DNA of 64,000 nt from assembly GCA_026545225.1 (NCBI GenBank), contig CM048849.1, forward strand, positions 46,596,336 to 46,660,335, written 5' to 3'. The position numbers and the translations under genes are program-made. Positions 1 through 14,094 of the stretch are shown here, one piece after another. The stretch is from Cornus controversa. Lineage: Eukaryota; Streptophyta; Magnoliopsida; Cornales; Cornaceae. The notes below the pieces were generated by a model that saw only the letters and a list, made by a program, of their open reading frames with translations, did no database searches and had not been told where the DNA came from. Position 1 is the stretch's first letter. Each line of letters starts with the position of its first letter.

Positions 1-1461
1 CTGATACGTGGCATCCACGTCATCATCCGTGTCACCTAATTTCAGAAATTCTGTGATAAAAAGAATCCCAGAATTTCTTCTAACTGCACCTGCGATCAAG
101 CAATAAAATAGGGAAAGAAAGAAAGGCGTGATTGCTTAGATTGAGATAACTAGAGAGATTAACGGAGTGAGGATTGTATTGAAAAAATATATAAAAGAGA
201 CCCGGAGGAAGGGAAAAAGGGGAATCCGGGTGGGCTGGTAATTTTTCTGTACCTACATTCACCAATCATTCCAACCCTCTCGAGTGACAAACTCTTAATT
301 CTTGAACCAATAAAGTTTGAAATTTCTCAAAATGCAATTTAAGTCAATTATAACATGAACAGAAAAAGCTACTTATTCATAGGAAGAAAAGGCATTATTT
401 CTTACCAGTTTTAGAAATGGAATTTCAACTAAACCCTCATTCTGCTGAGCAGCAACCGTTTTCTATTACATCATGCTCTTCTTTTCTCTCTCTAAAATTT
501 TCTAAATATCTATATTTTATAAAAATATAAAATAAAAAGAAAACGGTATCTTATATCCAGATGCGTTTTGTTATAAACTCACTGATTCTTGATCACCACC
601 CTTAAGCTTATAACCCCAATCAGACCACATTTTATTATATATTTATTTATCTTTTAAACCGATGGATCAATTTACTCTTCCTCAATCTCTAGACTCCAAG
701 CGATACTATACAATCATCTCCAATTATGAATATCTATACTATACGGTCGGCAGGACACAGCACGTCAACGAAAATATATTATTTAATAAAATTAGTTCTA
801 CCTAAATATTAAAATTCCTCTAAACTAACTAAAATGATGTATTTTCATTAGTTAGACATACCAATGATGTGGTATGCCCGACCCGCTATCTTCTCCATTC
901 TATGATCATTAAAGGTTAAAATGGTGACAAATTCATTTTTCTTTCATTTCTAATGAAATATAATGAGGCACCAAATTATCCAATACACACAGACACACAA
1001 TGAGGTGCTTCTGTTGCATGGAGAATGGTCGCCATTGTAGTTCCAGCATATTTGAACGGCACATGAGACCCAAAGCGCACAAAAATGGTGGCGAATCCTG
1101 AAAGAGTGTGAAAATCAGATGAAATAATTTCTCAAGCTAAGCTAATATCTACTTCCAAATAACAGCCTCCATCCAACATTTCTTTTGAAATAAATTTCCA
1201 AATGTTACAATATATTGATGCCAATTGGAAACTATAGGAAAAGCTATCCTTGAAACAGTCATGTTGCAAGCTGACAGGAAAAAAAGAAAAAAGAAAACCC
1301 TCAGCTATCAAAACCATCTCTGCAATAGCATCCCAAAAACAGAAGAATCATTGGGAGTCATAGTCAAGTTTCTGCTCCCTAGGAATACAGAGGATAGAAA
1401 CAGTGTTTGACTCTGCCACTCCGTTGCTGTAAGTTATGTATTTCAAACTCTCAATTTGCCT
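1..1461. other. Intergenic DNA downstream of TGD2
   Basis: No coding gene is supported here. The DNA is AT-rich. On the minus strand the first 270 bases hold a TATA-like run and GC-richer sequence resembling a promoter or LTR fragment, but I found no terminal repeats or duplicated target site. The part next to 1462 should contain the TGD2 3' untranslated region. The short open frames at 80-265, 1132-1317 and 1225-1410 have no recognisable family features. Confidence 0.5.
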
Positions 1462-4400
1462 TCATAACAGCCTGCTGAGAGACTTGATAAGCAATTTTAA
1501 GTTCTGTCTTGTCGCTTCGTCACCCGTGAATCCCAAAACATCAGAGCTTATATTCTGCAAAAGTTGAACAATGGTTGAAGAAGAAACAACAGCAACGACA
1601 ACCACAGTAAAAACAAAAACAATTAATAACTTGTGTGCTTAGCTCAAAATGTAGAAACATGAAAACTAGGAACACACCTCAATATTCTTCAAAGTGAAAA
1701 TGAGGGTATATATGGACTTCTGAATCAATTCAGTGTTCTCAGGGGTCATAATGGATGAATGCACTCTTCTGCATAAAAAGGAATATTCAGTTACTGAAAT
1801 CCTAAATCCACCCACACACAGACAAATATAGAAACCAGGAGAGAGAGAGAGAGAGATGAGTGTAAAAGTAATATGGAATGAGTACATAAGAACTTGTTTC
1901 TGTAGCATTTTGAATGAGCCCAGATAGTTTATGTTAGCTACATAGATCAGATTAGGAAATCAAGGTTTTGATCTATTATTGGATGTGAAAATTCCTCATA
2001 TTACAAATTTGAAAAAGGTGGACTACGTTACATTTTCACAGGAAATCGACAGCAAGTCCAAATCCAGTTGAGATGTGTTTGTCATGCTTACCAAAGAAAA
2101 GTAGAAAGCAAATTCAAGCAACTTGCTGATTACAACTTAATCCGCAATCAAGTAGCCAAATTTAAGCAATCCCAACAGGTAGTTAGCATTTCATCACCAT
2201 CATGCGGCAAACAGAACAATTTTGAATTTCATGGTAAGTACTAGCATATAATGATAGTATATTAGTATTGATGTGGGTTGATACCTTTAGGTGGCATGGG
2301 GGGCTGGTGAGTGCAATGGTGGCCTGGTGGGTGGCAATGATGCTAATGACAGCTACATAGTCTTTTAGTAGTAGAGGCAAATGACCGGAAGCAGAGGCAG
2401 TATAATTAGGTTTAGGCAAAATAAATTGGAAAGCTTAATAAAGCATTATAGTTCAGTTATTTCACCTATAATAGTGATATAAATAGCTCCTAAAGTGAGG
2501 CATCATGGACAAAAATCTGAGCCAGATTCATTACTCTCTATGTGTGTGTTGAGTTAGAAACAGAACACTATATCAACAGAAAAGAATAGATAGCTACATA
2601 TATAAAAAAGAATGAGGCATCTTCGTGCTATATATAAAAAGAAAGAGGATGAAAGGGATCACAAAAAAAAACCCGTAGCCCACCCAAAACAATTAAGCTC
2701 ACTGGGGTTAATAGGACAGTCAAGATCCTTCCTTTCAAATATCCTTTTGTGATGAGATCAATATGTTTATTAAAATGAAAACAAATATTTACTAAAAGAA
2801 AGAAGAACAAAAGTGCAACAAGTTATTTATGGCAGTTCTGGGATGCAACTCTCCACAAACTTCAACAAGCTAGTACATTTCTGAATAAGTTCCCATTTAC
2901 CACAAGACAACATTCAATCGAGGATTCCCAAATCAAAAGATGACTGGTATAGTTGGGAAATTATACCTCAGATCGTCAGAGGCTTGTGTCAAGCTTTTAG
3001 TTAAACTCTCAACTTCCTTCAGCAAACCAGAGTCACGAACCTCGGCCAGCAAAGGTTGAACATCTTCAGCCATGGCTTTGATCTGAGACATCACTACATC
3101 AAAGACAAACTTCTGTGCATGAGAATATATCAAACATTGTGTGTACAAACAAGGATCTCAACACTCGCACAGATCACAAGAGTGCGTGAATACACATATG
3201 CCAATCATGCAGGTTCTTCCTTCAATTGTTGCATTCTAAATTTCCAACTTGTCACCAATCACACTGAGGAACAGCATGGTAAGGAGGTATTGCCACCATT
3301 ATACCTAAAAGTTAAGGTGTTATTATACAAGTCATCTGAGAAGCTTTGAGGCCAAATACTGGCAGTGCAGTTAAATAAGGTAGGCGGATCGGCTCAAAAG
3401 CACATGCACTCAAAACATGTCAAGAAAAACAAAAAGCTATGTGCTTATTTCTAAAACTCTCTCTTAACCACTCATTTTCTCCTTGTCAACATATAAAAGA
3501 TTACAAGAGAACCTTCTACTACGTTTAGTCTAATAGATCAAAATAAAATGAATAGGTTCATGTGATGAGGATGATGAAATTTTATCATTCGAGCTTAACA
3601 CTTATTTTGAAATCGATTGAAAGTTTTGAACCATTCAAACGACTTATTATCATATTACCAATACAATCAAATCAAGAAATTCTTTTGGTACACATGATGT
3701 GCTAAATGGACCCATGACATAGTCTGTTCGCATCATCTAATATGCTGACATAACAAGACGTGATGTGTTAATAACAATTATTCCAGCAAGCTTATTAGAA
3801 AAAAAGTAGAACCATATGAACACCAATGATTACCAACAGACACACACACACACACACAAAAGACGAGGAATAAATGCAAGAACTCTTTAAAGCTAATGGT
3901 CTTGGCAAATAAGGGGAAAAAAAAAATTAAAAACAAGCTAGATGTCAATGTCAAAAACATATGAAGAACAGAACAAAAGTAATACTACGATTGTAAAGAA
4001 AGATGGTATGCTGCCTCTCAGTCCTCAGTCTTGATGGATATTATGCCAATCCTCTGAAGATTCTTCTTTATCATTGGGCTCCAGCTCTTTTCTTCTATGA
4101 TTCCAAGGTCCAAGTTTAGATTGTTTCTCCATGTGTTTTCCAGGCTCTCTCTCTCTCTCTCCATTCTTTATCGTATATTACTAATATCATTTATCACAGG
4201 AACAAGGAATATCACAGGTGAATTAGATAAAGGAAGAAACAATTATTAATGAGACTAAGAAAGAATTCCATAAATGTGTGCATCTATCAAAAGAAGTTTC
4301 ACGAAATGTGTGGAATGTCCGAGGACCATGGTCTCGACAATCAAAAAGGAAAACAAAACAATCATCCTACGACAGATTTCCCAAGGGTGTGTATCTGAAC

Positions 4401-7253
4401 AATATAACCAGCTGTTTATCGTCATCTTCTTAACAAGTGGCCTGAAGGGGAAACAAGTCACCCCAAAATCTCCTATGTGAAGCCATCTAATCCCGCAAAT
4501 TTTCAAAGCTTTCCACTGTTGTAGTTACTCAAGAATTTCAAAAGACTCAGGTATTTGGAGAAGAGAAGGGAGAGAGATTTTTTCAGTTCCCATCACAAGA
4601 TTCTTGCTGTTCTTTTATTGTTTGTTGCAACTTTATAAATCTTTAACGTCTTTGTGCTAGCTTAATTAATAACAAACTACAATGAGCAACATCCATGTAC
4701 TACATAAGTTGAATGCTTTCTGAAATTACTTTCGAATTCCTTACAGTTGGATTATCCAAATACATTTAGTCTTGCACCAACCAAAGAAAAAACTAAATAA
4801 GCATCACCAGATTACTAATTAAGCTGTGTGCTTGACTTAAGATCTTGTAGATTCTGACCAGCCAAGTCTCCCAAGTAAAATTGAAGGTGACCTTATAGAA
4901 CAAGTAGGGCACATTGTATAGGGCCCAAGGGTGTCAAATGCCCAAATTATAGATAACACATGATTGATATCCCACATGAATCCTCATTTGTAAAACACCT
5001 TGTGTTTTCTCCTTTTGATGGAAAGATGATTGTTTAAAAATGGCATTTTACTTAAATATTTTGAGGAAATTGTTTTCACATGCCTAAAGGGATCATAAAC
5101 TTGACAACAAAAGAATTTGTTCGACCTCTGATGCCTAAAATCTCTAAATAAAAAACACCATGTTTGAAAGGGCATTCCACCTAACTCAACTCAACTCAAT
5201 TCAATAGAGCTTTATCCTAACTACTTTGGTCAAATATATGAATCCTATTTCACCATTCTATTCTATTTAAGATCATCATTTTATTTATATCACCTGCAAT
5301 GACATCATTACTTAAAATCAAAATACATACTATAAGTCACGACAAGACAATATTGCTTTCTTTGCCTTCAAAAAATAGAAGCAAGCAACGACTCCCTCAA
5401 AATAGAAGCAAGAATAAACCAGAGATTTCACTAGTACTGAGATTTATTAGCTTCTTCCCTAACATCTTTCGACTGTAGTTCAAAACAAGGTTTTTGAATT
5501 CAATGCTGATGAAAACTTGATCCTAAGATGTAGAAGTATTTTTCCAAACATTGCTTTAGCTTCTGAAGTGGGTTGAAAAACGTACTAATTTTGCAGCTAA
5601 CTGTAAAAATTTCTAAAGAAGAATCATATTTCATATACAATAAAAATCGTTTTACTTTCAAATTCTTCTAAGGCCAAGTTACCTATTGATGGACATTCAG
5701 AACAAATACATACAGAATGACATCAAGAGCTTGTCTATAGCTTTCAAATGAAATATTGAATAAATAAGAATCATGAAACTAATAGAACAGGTAAGTTTGA
5801 AATCTCATAGTGATGGGGGGTATCATTTATGCAAAAGTTCGACAAAAATCTAAATTTTTTTTTTTAAAGGCAGGGACCACTGATTTTTAACATTGTTCCA
5901 GAGCATGCTTTTGACCATAAAATTAATATCCCATTTAATATTTTGACCAAAGAGAAAAAAAGGAATTGTAGAAGAGAGGAAAGAAATAACAACTTTTCTT
6001 CTTTCTAGATAAGAGCTTCTAATTTTTTCACACATACAAGGTTAATGGAATGCGTTCAAAGAGATTCAAATACCAAGTTTAAACTCTGCCATCAATAGCC
6101 CCATATCTACTTAAAATGAGAAGTTCAGAAGTGGGACAGAATTCCAACCTTCGCCATATCACCATACCAACATAATTTTTCATTGTAAAATTGCGGTGAA
6201 AAGAATTAACTACTTAGGCATGACATCAACTAAAACAAAATTTAAGATGGGAACATCACACCTTGGTAAGCAGTGGTTTTGCCTCTTCAATAACAGATGC
6301 AGCTCGCTCCGCCAACAAATAGGTATTGGTAACACCAATTTCTTCTACTTCACGTCCAAGGCGGGTGAATATCCCAACCAAGGCATCCAAACTTACCCCC
6401 TGATATCCCTTTATCTTTTGCCTGTCACATAGAATTAGCCCTTCTTTAACACATTCTGAGTCAAGAGGGCCCAGTGAAGGTGTCGGAATTGGTTCTCGAG
6501 GTGTAATATCAATCATTGTTTCCATGAGAAGGCCAGATTGGTTCACCTCAACAAGTGAATTACGAGGTATTATTATTTTATCATCTTCCACCTACAAACA
6601 GAAGGTGATATGAATAAGCATATCTCCACAATGTAACCAACCAATGGAAACATGATCAAGCGTCAAGATTTCATTCAAAAACTATAAATGATTAACAAAC
6701 TTTTGAATTAATAATGAAAATTTGGCCTTTAACTCACCTCAACAACTGCTTCAATACTTTTCAAGGAAGGATTAACACGAATAACATTGCCAACAGTCAC
6801 CCCTCTAATCCGAACAGGCGTTCCCGTACAAATCCCACAAGCCTGAGCAAACTCAAAGACAGCCAGATACTTCCTGAATTTAGACCGCAACTGAAACCCC
6901 CTCAACCAAACCAAACTAAGTGCAAGGAGGACTGTGCCTGACACAAGGAACAACCCAACCCCACCTTCCCAAATGCTCCTCCTACCAAATCCAAAGTCAC
7001 TCAATGGCCGCAATGTTTGCTTCCAAATATTCCGAGGGACATCTAAAAAAACTGCAAGTGGATTCTTTGTTTCAGAAGAAGAGGGCAGTTGGGTATGTCC
7101 TGTATCAGACGTAGCTCTTACCCTGAAGAATTTCTTTTGTGCTCTTGATGGCAGATAAGGCAAAAATTTCACAGAACCATGCGTCCGCGTACTCACACAT
7201 GAAGATAACACAGTAGGGCATGATGAAACATGGAATAGTGAATTCCCAACCAT
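1462..7253 (-). CDS. TGD2: TGD2, chloroplast inner-envelope MCE/MlaD-type lipid-import protein, five coding exons
   Basis: Coding exons on the minus strand: 7253-6738, 6591-6262, 3082-2967, 1768-1678 and 1554-1462. Every junction is GT-AG, and the exons add up to 381 codons plus a TGA stop, the length I recall for Arabidopsis TGD2. Residues 1-45 look like a plastid transit peptide. A single membrane span lies at about 96-118. The MCE/MlaD domain follows from about 125 to 200, then a helical C-terminus containing MTPENTELIQKSIYTL. In the family, TGD2 binds phosphatidic acid and is the substrate-binding subunit of the TGD1-TGD2-TGD3 ABC transporter that moves ER-derived lipid into plastids. Intron 6592-6737 is short; intron 3083-6261 is about 3.2 kb. 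Exon 2 starts in phase 0 with GTG (Val), so it is not a separate start. The start at 7253 is the first ATG after the 5'-leader acceptor. The gene appears intact. Confidence 0.95.
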
Positions 7254-7290
7254 TTTTCACAATGTCCCACGTTCAACTTGGAGCATTGCC

Positions 7291-8115
7291 CTATGGGAAC
7301 AGCACAGGTTCAAAGTACTCTAGATAGCTAATAATCTAATTTTGCTTCTTCTCGAGCCAAATTCAAGCTGCTTACAACAATGTAACAAAACCATAGAAAT
7401 CAAAATACTTTATTGTAGAAGCTGGAAATAATCATAAGCAATCAAATTAGCAGGACAGATCCATAAAACAACAAGCTGGAAATATCAAATGAAAATTTTC
7501 CACTGCCCTCGATGAATTTCAATGAAGTTGGATTGCATATATGATTGAAAAACAAAAAAAAAAATGAATCATCTGGATCGAGCCAAAATCATCAAAATTC
7601 TTGGTAGACCCGTTCAGATCCCCAAATGAAAAAGAATCAAAGAAAACAAAATGAGCAACTAGAAAGAAACCCATGTACAGAAATTAAGAGTTAGGGTTTA
7701 TGGAACAATTTAAAAGTCTCTGGTTAGCAAAAGAATAAAATGTTGGTACGGTGACAAGAACCATGGATGAGGAAATAGAGGAAACTTAGAGAGAGAATTG
7801 CAGAGAGAGAAAGAGAGAGTTCACCAAATATGAAAGTAGATACCATGAATGATACGTACCAGGGGCTGAGTCAGCAATTGGAAATGTAGAAGATTGTTGT
7901 ACTCACGTTGCTCACTGCTGATTACTTTCTAATTGACGAAGAAGTGAACGAATCAGTGCTATCGCACAAGTTGGAGTGTATGTGTGTAAGAGAGAGAGTG
8001 GAGGGAGAGAACACAGATCATCGGGTTATCGATGGGACACGATGGGTATTATGGTTTATTATTAGGGAACAATAGAGGCAATTTGGTCATAACACAATGC
8101 CACGATGATCACGGA
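7291..8115 (-). promoter_or_regulatory. TGD2 promoter, non-coding first exon and 5'-leader intron
   Basis: Reading the minus strand, a good donor (GTGAGT, first base 7906) ends a CT-rich leader lying at about 7907-8000. A CCCATAG acceptor ends at 7291, just 38 bases upstream of the ATG. This predicts a 616-base intron in the 5' leader, a common arrangement in plant housekeeping genes. The basal promoter should lie between about 8000 and 8115, bounded upstream by a hAT-like element. The transcription start is inferred. Everything from 7359 outward is repeated at 20148. Confidence 0.6.
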
Positions 8116-8962
8116 TAGGGCTCCAAATGAGCCGAGCCAAGCAGTGAGGTGTTCTGGCTCGGCTCATCACAGTAAAAGAATGTTCAAATTTGGCTCGACC
8201 TCGATCAAGCTTCGGCTACCCAGGATCGAGCTCGGCTCGTCGCTCGAGCCGAGCCCAACTTCTCTTTTATTTATATGAATAAAAAAAATAGGCTGAATCT
8301 AATGTGCAAATATGATAAATCTGTGTACAAAGCTATGAAGAGGATAGAGAAGTGAGAGCAGATGAATGAAAAATAAGAGATAGAGATAGAGAAAGAGAGC
8401 ACTAACTGAGCAATTTGCAGTGGTATCGTTGCTGGAATACTTGATTTGCTTAAAGGTTGAGGTCTGGTTTAGCGGCAGCAAAATGGAGATAGCAAAATTA
8501 TAAAGTTTAGGGTTTAGAAGGGATTGGGCTTGAATAGACTGGTTGTTAGTTTTATTCTTAAAAGAGAAAATGATATCACATTGGGTTGGGCTGGGTTGTT
8601 GGGCTTGCTTTATTTTTAAAAGGGAAAATTAATGTAACAAATGGACTGGTTGGATTATTGGGCCTCAGCTTTAAATAAATTCAACGGTTAAAATACCAAT
8701 TATAACATTAAAAAAATGAAATTGTATATATATATATATATAAGTGTGTGTTGACAAGCTCAAAACGAGCCTACTAACGAGATTGTTTACGAACGTGTTT
8801 ACGAACTAACGAGCCGAGTAGATGAGTGTTTGAGTTTGATTTGTTTAATAATCAAACACGCATATTTTGTTTGGGCTCTGTTCATTTAGTAAATAAACGA
8901 ACACGAACTGAGTCCAGCTCAAGCTCGTTGTTCGTCGAAAGCTTGGCTCGTTTGCAGCCATA
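8116..8962. mobile_element. hAT-like non-autonomous element next to the TGD2 promoter
   Basis: The left end reads TAGGGCTCCAAATGAGCCG. The right end, read in reverse complement, is TATGGCTGCAAACGAGCC, giving imperfect terminal inverted repeats. Both ends carry many GAGCCGAGC/GCTCGGCTC subterminal motifs. This matches a MITE type common in plants whose ends resemble TAGGGCTGCAAACGAGC. A possible 8-base target duplication is badly decayed (ATCACGGA versus ATTACAAA). The interior holds a (TA)n run and no convincing gene. Confidence 0.6.
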
Positions 8963-10890
8963 ATTACAAAGATACGAACACAAATATTGGGAGTTCGGCT
9001 ATACCACAAATTTTAAAAAAAAAAGAAAAATATAAGTAGGGATACAACAATATAAAAATAATACATTATATTTTTATGTATAAAAATATTATGATTAACA
9101 AACAAAATAAGAGTTTAAAGAGTTATTAAATTATGTTATATATCTCAATACTTCTTTGTTAAATAAATTTTAAAATTTTCTTAACAATTATACTATGATA
9201 TTTTTGTTGAAAAATTTACATTTTAACATTCAAAACTTGTTTAATTGTACATATAGTACGGTAAATTCTAAAATTGCCCCCTCAAAAAAATAATTTTCAT
9301 TTTGTATATTATCTATCAATATGAAATTTTTATGTTTATTACATTGTGTCTCCCCTCAACTGAATTCCTAGCTCTATCCCTGCCGGTATGTTAGTGTTGT
9401 ATAAGTATTTATGTTGTATTTGATACAGACAAATACCTGTACCTCACTGTTGTATAGGTATTTGTGCTTCCTAGCCAGTATTAAGGCTGAGGTGAGTTGG
9501 TGTTTGACAAAATTAATATAGCAACAAATTGAATATATAATTTAGGCCAAATTGTAATAAACCTTCCTATGCTTTCAAAAAAAGGTCAAAATACACCCTT
9601 GTAGTATTTTTGTCACCAAATAACCCCTTTGTACAAATAAATAAATACCCTAGTTTTTTTGTTGAGTGAAAAAAAGAATAGAAATTTCCAAAAAAAAAAC
9701 ATTGAACACGCCAAGGCTTTCTTGTTCGCCATTGTTATCGTGTTATTCTCTATCTATTTCTTCACAGGATGGCTTTGGCGTCAGCACCAGGACTTTCCAA
9801 TCGGAGCACGACGTTCACAGTATGGGATTTAATAAAAATTGGCCTAAAATTTATTTCAAAACTCTTTCATGAATTCTCATTTAAATACAAAAATTAAAAT
9901 ATTAAAATGTACAAAATTAACACAACGACATAATATGTGGCAACTTTAACAAACAAGTGGAATGTGTTAAACAAAAATGAAAAGACGAAAAGTTTAGGAT
10001 TTGTTTGGTTAATTTTTTTGTTTTTAGAGAATTAAAAATATAAAAATTGTAAAAAAAAAAAATTGTTTGATTGTAATTTTTTTTTAATTTAGTTAAAAAA
10101 TATTTATTTTTTAAAGAAATGTCTTTTATAATTCTTGAAATAATTTTATATTTTGTAAGTTTTTGAAAAATATTTTCAGAGAAGTAAACCAAATAAGCCC
10201 TTAGTCTAGAGAGATTGGAGGAGGACATAATTGAAAGGTGTGGCAAATTTCATGACATGAAACTATTACATTGTCTTGTCATTGAAAGGGTTGGATAGAC
10301 GGAGCTCCATTATAGACATATGAGTAAACGGTAAACCGGAAAATTGCTAAAGCTAAATAAGAATTCTAAGTTAGTATTTAAACTCTAGTTACGTCTTTGC
10401 TATTGAAATCTTCATTGCTATGTTTGTGTTGTACTTCAGAAAATAGAGAGCCGTAGGGGATATAAGCCCATTTAGAGACTGTGTAATTTCTAATCTACAT
10501 GGACACTCAGGGGCGGAGCCCCCGGCCCGGCTCGGCCCACTGTATGTATACATATAAATTTTTTTTATTTACGTATATTAGTATATATGAGAAAGTTTAC
10601 ATAATGTCCTCTCCAAAAAATTTCAATTAATTATCTCTTAATTTTTATTTCTTTTTGTTTCTCTTCAAATCCCTTTAATTTCCTTTAAAAAAGGTTATAT
10701 TCTCATTCTTCAATCAATCCCTAATTATTTTCCATTCAAAGTTGTCTCATGTTTCTTTTCTGTTTTTTTCTTCTCATTCTTTTGGTTTTTTTTTTCCACT
10801 TTTTTCTCTTTTTGCAGTTATGTATGATGTATGTAATATGTACCGTAAAATTTACTCATTTCTCCTGAAACAAATTAGATTATTGACCAT
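8963..10890. other. AT-rich intergenic DNA
   Basis: No gene is supported. The open frames at 9666-9872 and 9917-10246 are AT-driven low-complexity translations. The same sequence recurs at 21717-23630 as part of the tandem duplication, with small indels. Confidence 0.6.
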
Positions 10891-10899
10891 CTCATCAAC

Positions 10900-11800
10900 A
10901 AGATTATTTTTTCAGTGATCTCATATTCTTTGCAAATGAGTCTCTCTGAGTCTCAGTGCAATCATAAGAGCTATTCTTCCTATCATGTTATTTGAGAACT
11001 GAAAGTGGGCATGCCTCCATAACTTGTTTATCAATAAAGTACCAAAGACAACCCAATCCTACTACAAATCCAGATCCCAAAATGACAAAGAAACGTGCCA
11101 TGTCAAGATCATTGTCATCGTTACTCTTGTTCGGACATGCTCGATTGAGCGGAGAGTCCGAGACACATTAATTATAAGGTAAATTTTACATAATTATTCT
11201 CGAATTAAAGTTTTTAAAATATGGTCGTCAATCTCCCTTGATGTATGATTGATTTTACTCCGAATACTCCTATCGTTAATTGACAATCGGATCCGTTAAA
11301 GTCAATTAACATAAAAAAATTTAAAATGTCAAAACAATCTTCGGTGGCAGTAGTGTTAGTGTGATATTTATGAAAATATATATATATATCTAAAACATGT
11401 TAATTTCAGTCAAATAATAAAAAATTGAGGTTATTTTTGCACAAAATCATTATAACTTGAGATTACTTTTGTAATTGTATATTAAATGTGATTTTGTTTA
11501 ACGAATCTTTACTCTGACAAGGGTGTAAGAGTAATTTTACAAAAAAAATTAATTTGAAAGTAATTAAACTAAACTTCAGAAAATGTTAGAGTAATCTACC
11601 CTAATTATATCATGACTTGCGCACTTGGTCGGAAGAAGAGTCAACACAGTAAAGAATTACCTTCATAAATTGATGAATCATTGAGTGCTGATAGAATTTT
11701 CCCTATCAAATTAGTTGTGAGACACGTTCAAGTGAACCATGAAAGTTAAAGAAGACAAACATTGAGAAATTGGTCCCGAGAGGTTGTTATTTGAAACATT
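10900..11800 (-). pseudogene. Receptor-like protein 3'-end relic, copy A
   Basis: On the minus strand, 10920-11160 translates in broken frames to peptides such as NDLDMARFF and GSGFVVGL. These match the acidic juxtamembrane stretch and membrane span of RLP1 and RLP2. The block 11636-11800 matches their last LRR and LRR C-cap region. The two parts are split by the 425-base MITE at 11177-11601. Frameshifts and missing LRRs make it a dead fragment. An equivalent relic lies in unit B. Confidence 0.7.
11177..11601. mobile_element. MITE inside the receptor relic, 8-base target duplication
   Basis: A 425-base non-coding element. It begins AGGTAAATTTTAC and ends with the complement of GGGTAGATTACTC. 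It is flanked by perfect direct repeats TAATTATA at 11169-11176 and 11602-11609. The superfamily is uncertain (Mutator- or hAT-like). The unit B copy is at 23917-24336, so insertion predates the tandem duplication. Confidence 0.65.
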
Positions 11801-14090
11801 CGTGTAATGTATATTCTCTTCTCGATATAGTGAAATTTCTCTCTAAGAGTTGGGTAAATCATATAAAATATTGTGTTGCGCGTAGATGTGTTTGATTGTT
11901 ATCTCCATATATGCTTGTGTGATTGATGATGTGATGATATGCTTCCGTAGTCCCGAATAAAAGGGAATTAATTCCCAACAATTGTTATTAGAGCTAATGG
12001 TGAATATTATATTTATATGTTTTTTATTCCAATAGATTAAAAGCCATAAAATCATAAAAGAATAACGGATGACATCATAATATAAAAAATTATAATGCAA
12101 GAGGAAGCATATGCAAATTAAAAGTCATACCATATTCACAATCATTGATCCTTCCTTCTTCACAAACATCATACCTTGAGGTCAAGTAACCAAAAAAAAT
12201 GAATGAAAGGCCCTTGAAGCTCGCACCACAAACTCCATGCTATAGCATAAACATGGGCTGGTAGTATGGATTCTTCCAAACAACATAAAAACTTATGTCT
12301 TCATATAGGAAGAATACCTCAATAGCTCTCCTAGCAACTGTGCATGAGGGAAGTGGAATAACCCTTCCTACAACACAAGATATGGTAAGTTATCTGAATA
12401 CATCAATATCTTTTATATTGAAAGTACACAGAGTTTTCTATTTTTTTTTAATTTTTATAATATTTTTGATTAAATGTACATAGAGTTTCCATACATTTTT
12501 ATATTTTTCATGATATTATTTAAATAGAAATGATATTAAACCCAAACTTTACCCCATTTTCTACCTATTACAGAAAACAAATGAATAGGAATGCAATTCG
12601 AAAAAATCATAAATCAACTAAATGCAGTATTTTAGCAGCATTACGAAAACAAATGAATTTGTACTCTAAGAGGAGCAACCAACAAAACCTAACATCAGTT
12701 CCATGAATTAAATAAAAGAAATATATATATCTTCAATGACATTTTTAAATGATTCAATATTAAGAGTATATTTGTCTTCTCATTTAAAAAAAAAAAATTG
12801 CGTTATTACTTCAAAGTTAAAATCTGTAACTACACGTAACAATGATTGCCAAGTCTACATCATATTCCAAGATGTAATAAGAGATTTATGTTACCACAAA
12901 CAGAGATTAAAGTAAGTGTTGGTTGATGGTAAATTGGTATATTTACTACCATCTATATTTTATTTATTGGTGCAAATATAAATTTAAGTTTTATATTTAA
13001 AATTTATTTATTTTATTGATTTGATAGCCCTTAACATTGTAATTCTATATATATTTCTTTCTTAGTGTTTTATTCATATCTTGATCATTTCTAATAAATT
13101 GCATCTCATATTTGCCTTTTGTTTCAATTTAATGTTTTTCTTTTGATTTTTTTTTTCACTATTGAAAACAATGTGTAGAAAATTTGACCTTTAATTAATA
13201 AAAATAAATTAACAATAGAGACACTTTCCCGCACTTTAGTTTAAGAAAAATCACTTTATAATTGTTTTTCTTTTTCAATACAAATGGATAAATATTCTTT
13301 TAACCGTGTTGAGAATATTTGACTTATTAAAATTTTCATTTTATTAATGTGAAAATAATTTTCTTTATCAAAATTTTGTTTTAGTCCTTCATATAATACT
13401 CTAAAATTATTATAAACTTGTAAAGAAAATTTAATTAAAGTTTTAAGTTAACGTATAACCACATGCATGGCACGTGCTTTTTTACTAAGTATATATATAT
13501 AACCACACATTATACAACATTTTTTTGCTTTTATTAATAAAGGTCTGCATGCATCATTTACCAACTCTGCCCTTGCCTCTTCCGGTTTTAGTATATATAT
13601 TTTTCTTTTCTATTTGTTTATAAGATTTGCCAACTCTAAATTGAGTGGCACTGGCTGAACTTCCATATATATACATCATATGTTTTAATTTTTATTTTTA
13701 ATTCTAAATACACCAAACTTTTCTAATTCCTCAATGGAGGTCGTATGTCAGACAAAAATCTGCCATTTTTTTGTTATTGCAAGATTTAGTTTATATCATC
13801 TCTGTCTCTATTTTTTATCCATTATATATTTATGCATATAGTATTTATAATGGAAATAGGAATTTTTATTAAAGATAAAAATCTGCCAATGCATTCACTT
13901 TTATCAATCCCCTGATTAGAAATCTCGATAAGGAAAATATGAAAAATATAGGAAGTTGAAAATTGTGAAGAGACATGTTGTTTTTGATCTTGTTGCGATT
14001 AACAGCTGAGCTAATGATCTGCATTAATTTTGCTATTCAACCATATACTTCTCTCCTTTTATCCAATCACATTCCTACACATACATACAA
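11801..14090. other. AT-rich intergenic DNA
   Basis: No gene is supported. A short stretch at 12203-12390 has an exon-like look with a GTAAGT donor, but it contains a stop and matches no family I recognise. The block 13790-13920 is shared with 26890-27010 and 38568-38690, marking the conserved distal flank of the receptor unit. Confidence 0.5.
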
Positions 14091-14094
14091 TCAA

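Noticed and set aside
80..265. 61-aa minus-strand open frame with a TATA-like run nearby
   Set aside because: No family signature and no terminal repeats to support an LTR. Left as unannotated flank.
8299..8481. 60-aa open frame conserved at 21017-21199
   Set aside because: It lies inside the hAT-like element and is conserved only because of the recent duplication.
9917..10246. 109-aa minus-strand open frame, with a similar one at 22748-22993
   Set aside because: Low-complexity Asn/Lys/Phe sequence from A/T runs. Length differs between the two near-identical units, which argues against coding constraint.
12203..12483. Possible exon ending in ATG followed by GTAAGT, duplicated at 24945-25200
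   Set aside because: It contains a stop, has no partner exon and matches no family I recognise. Duplication alone explains its conservation.
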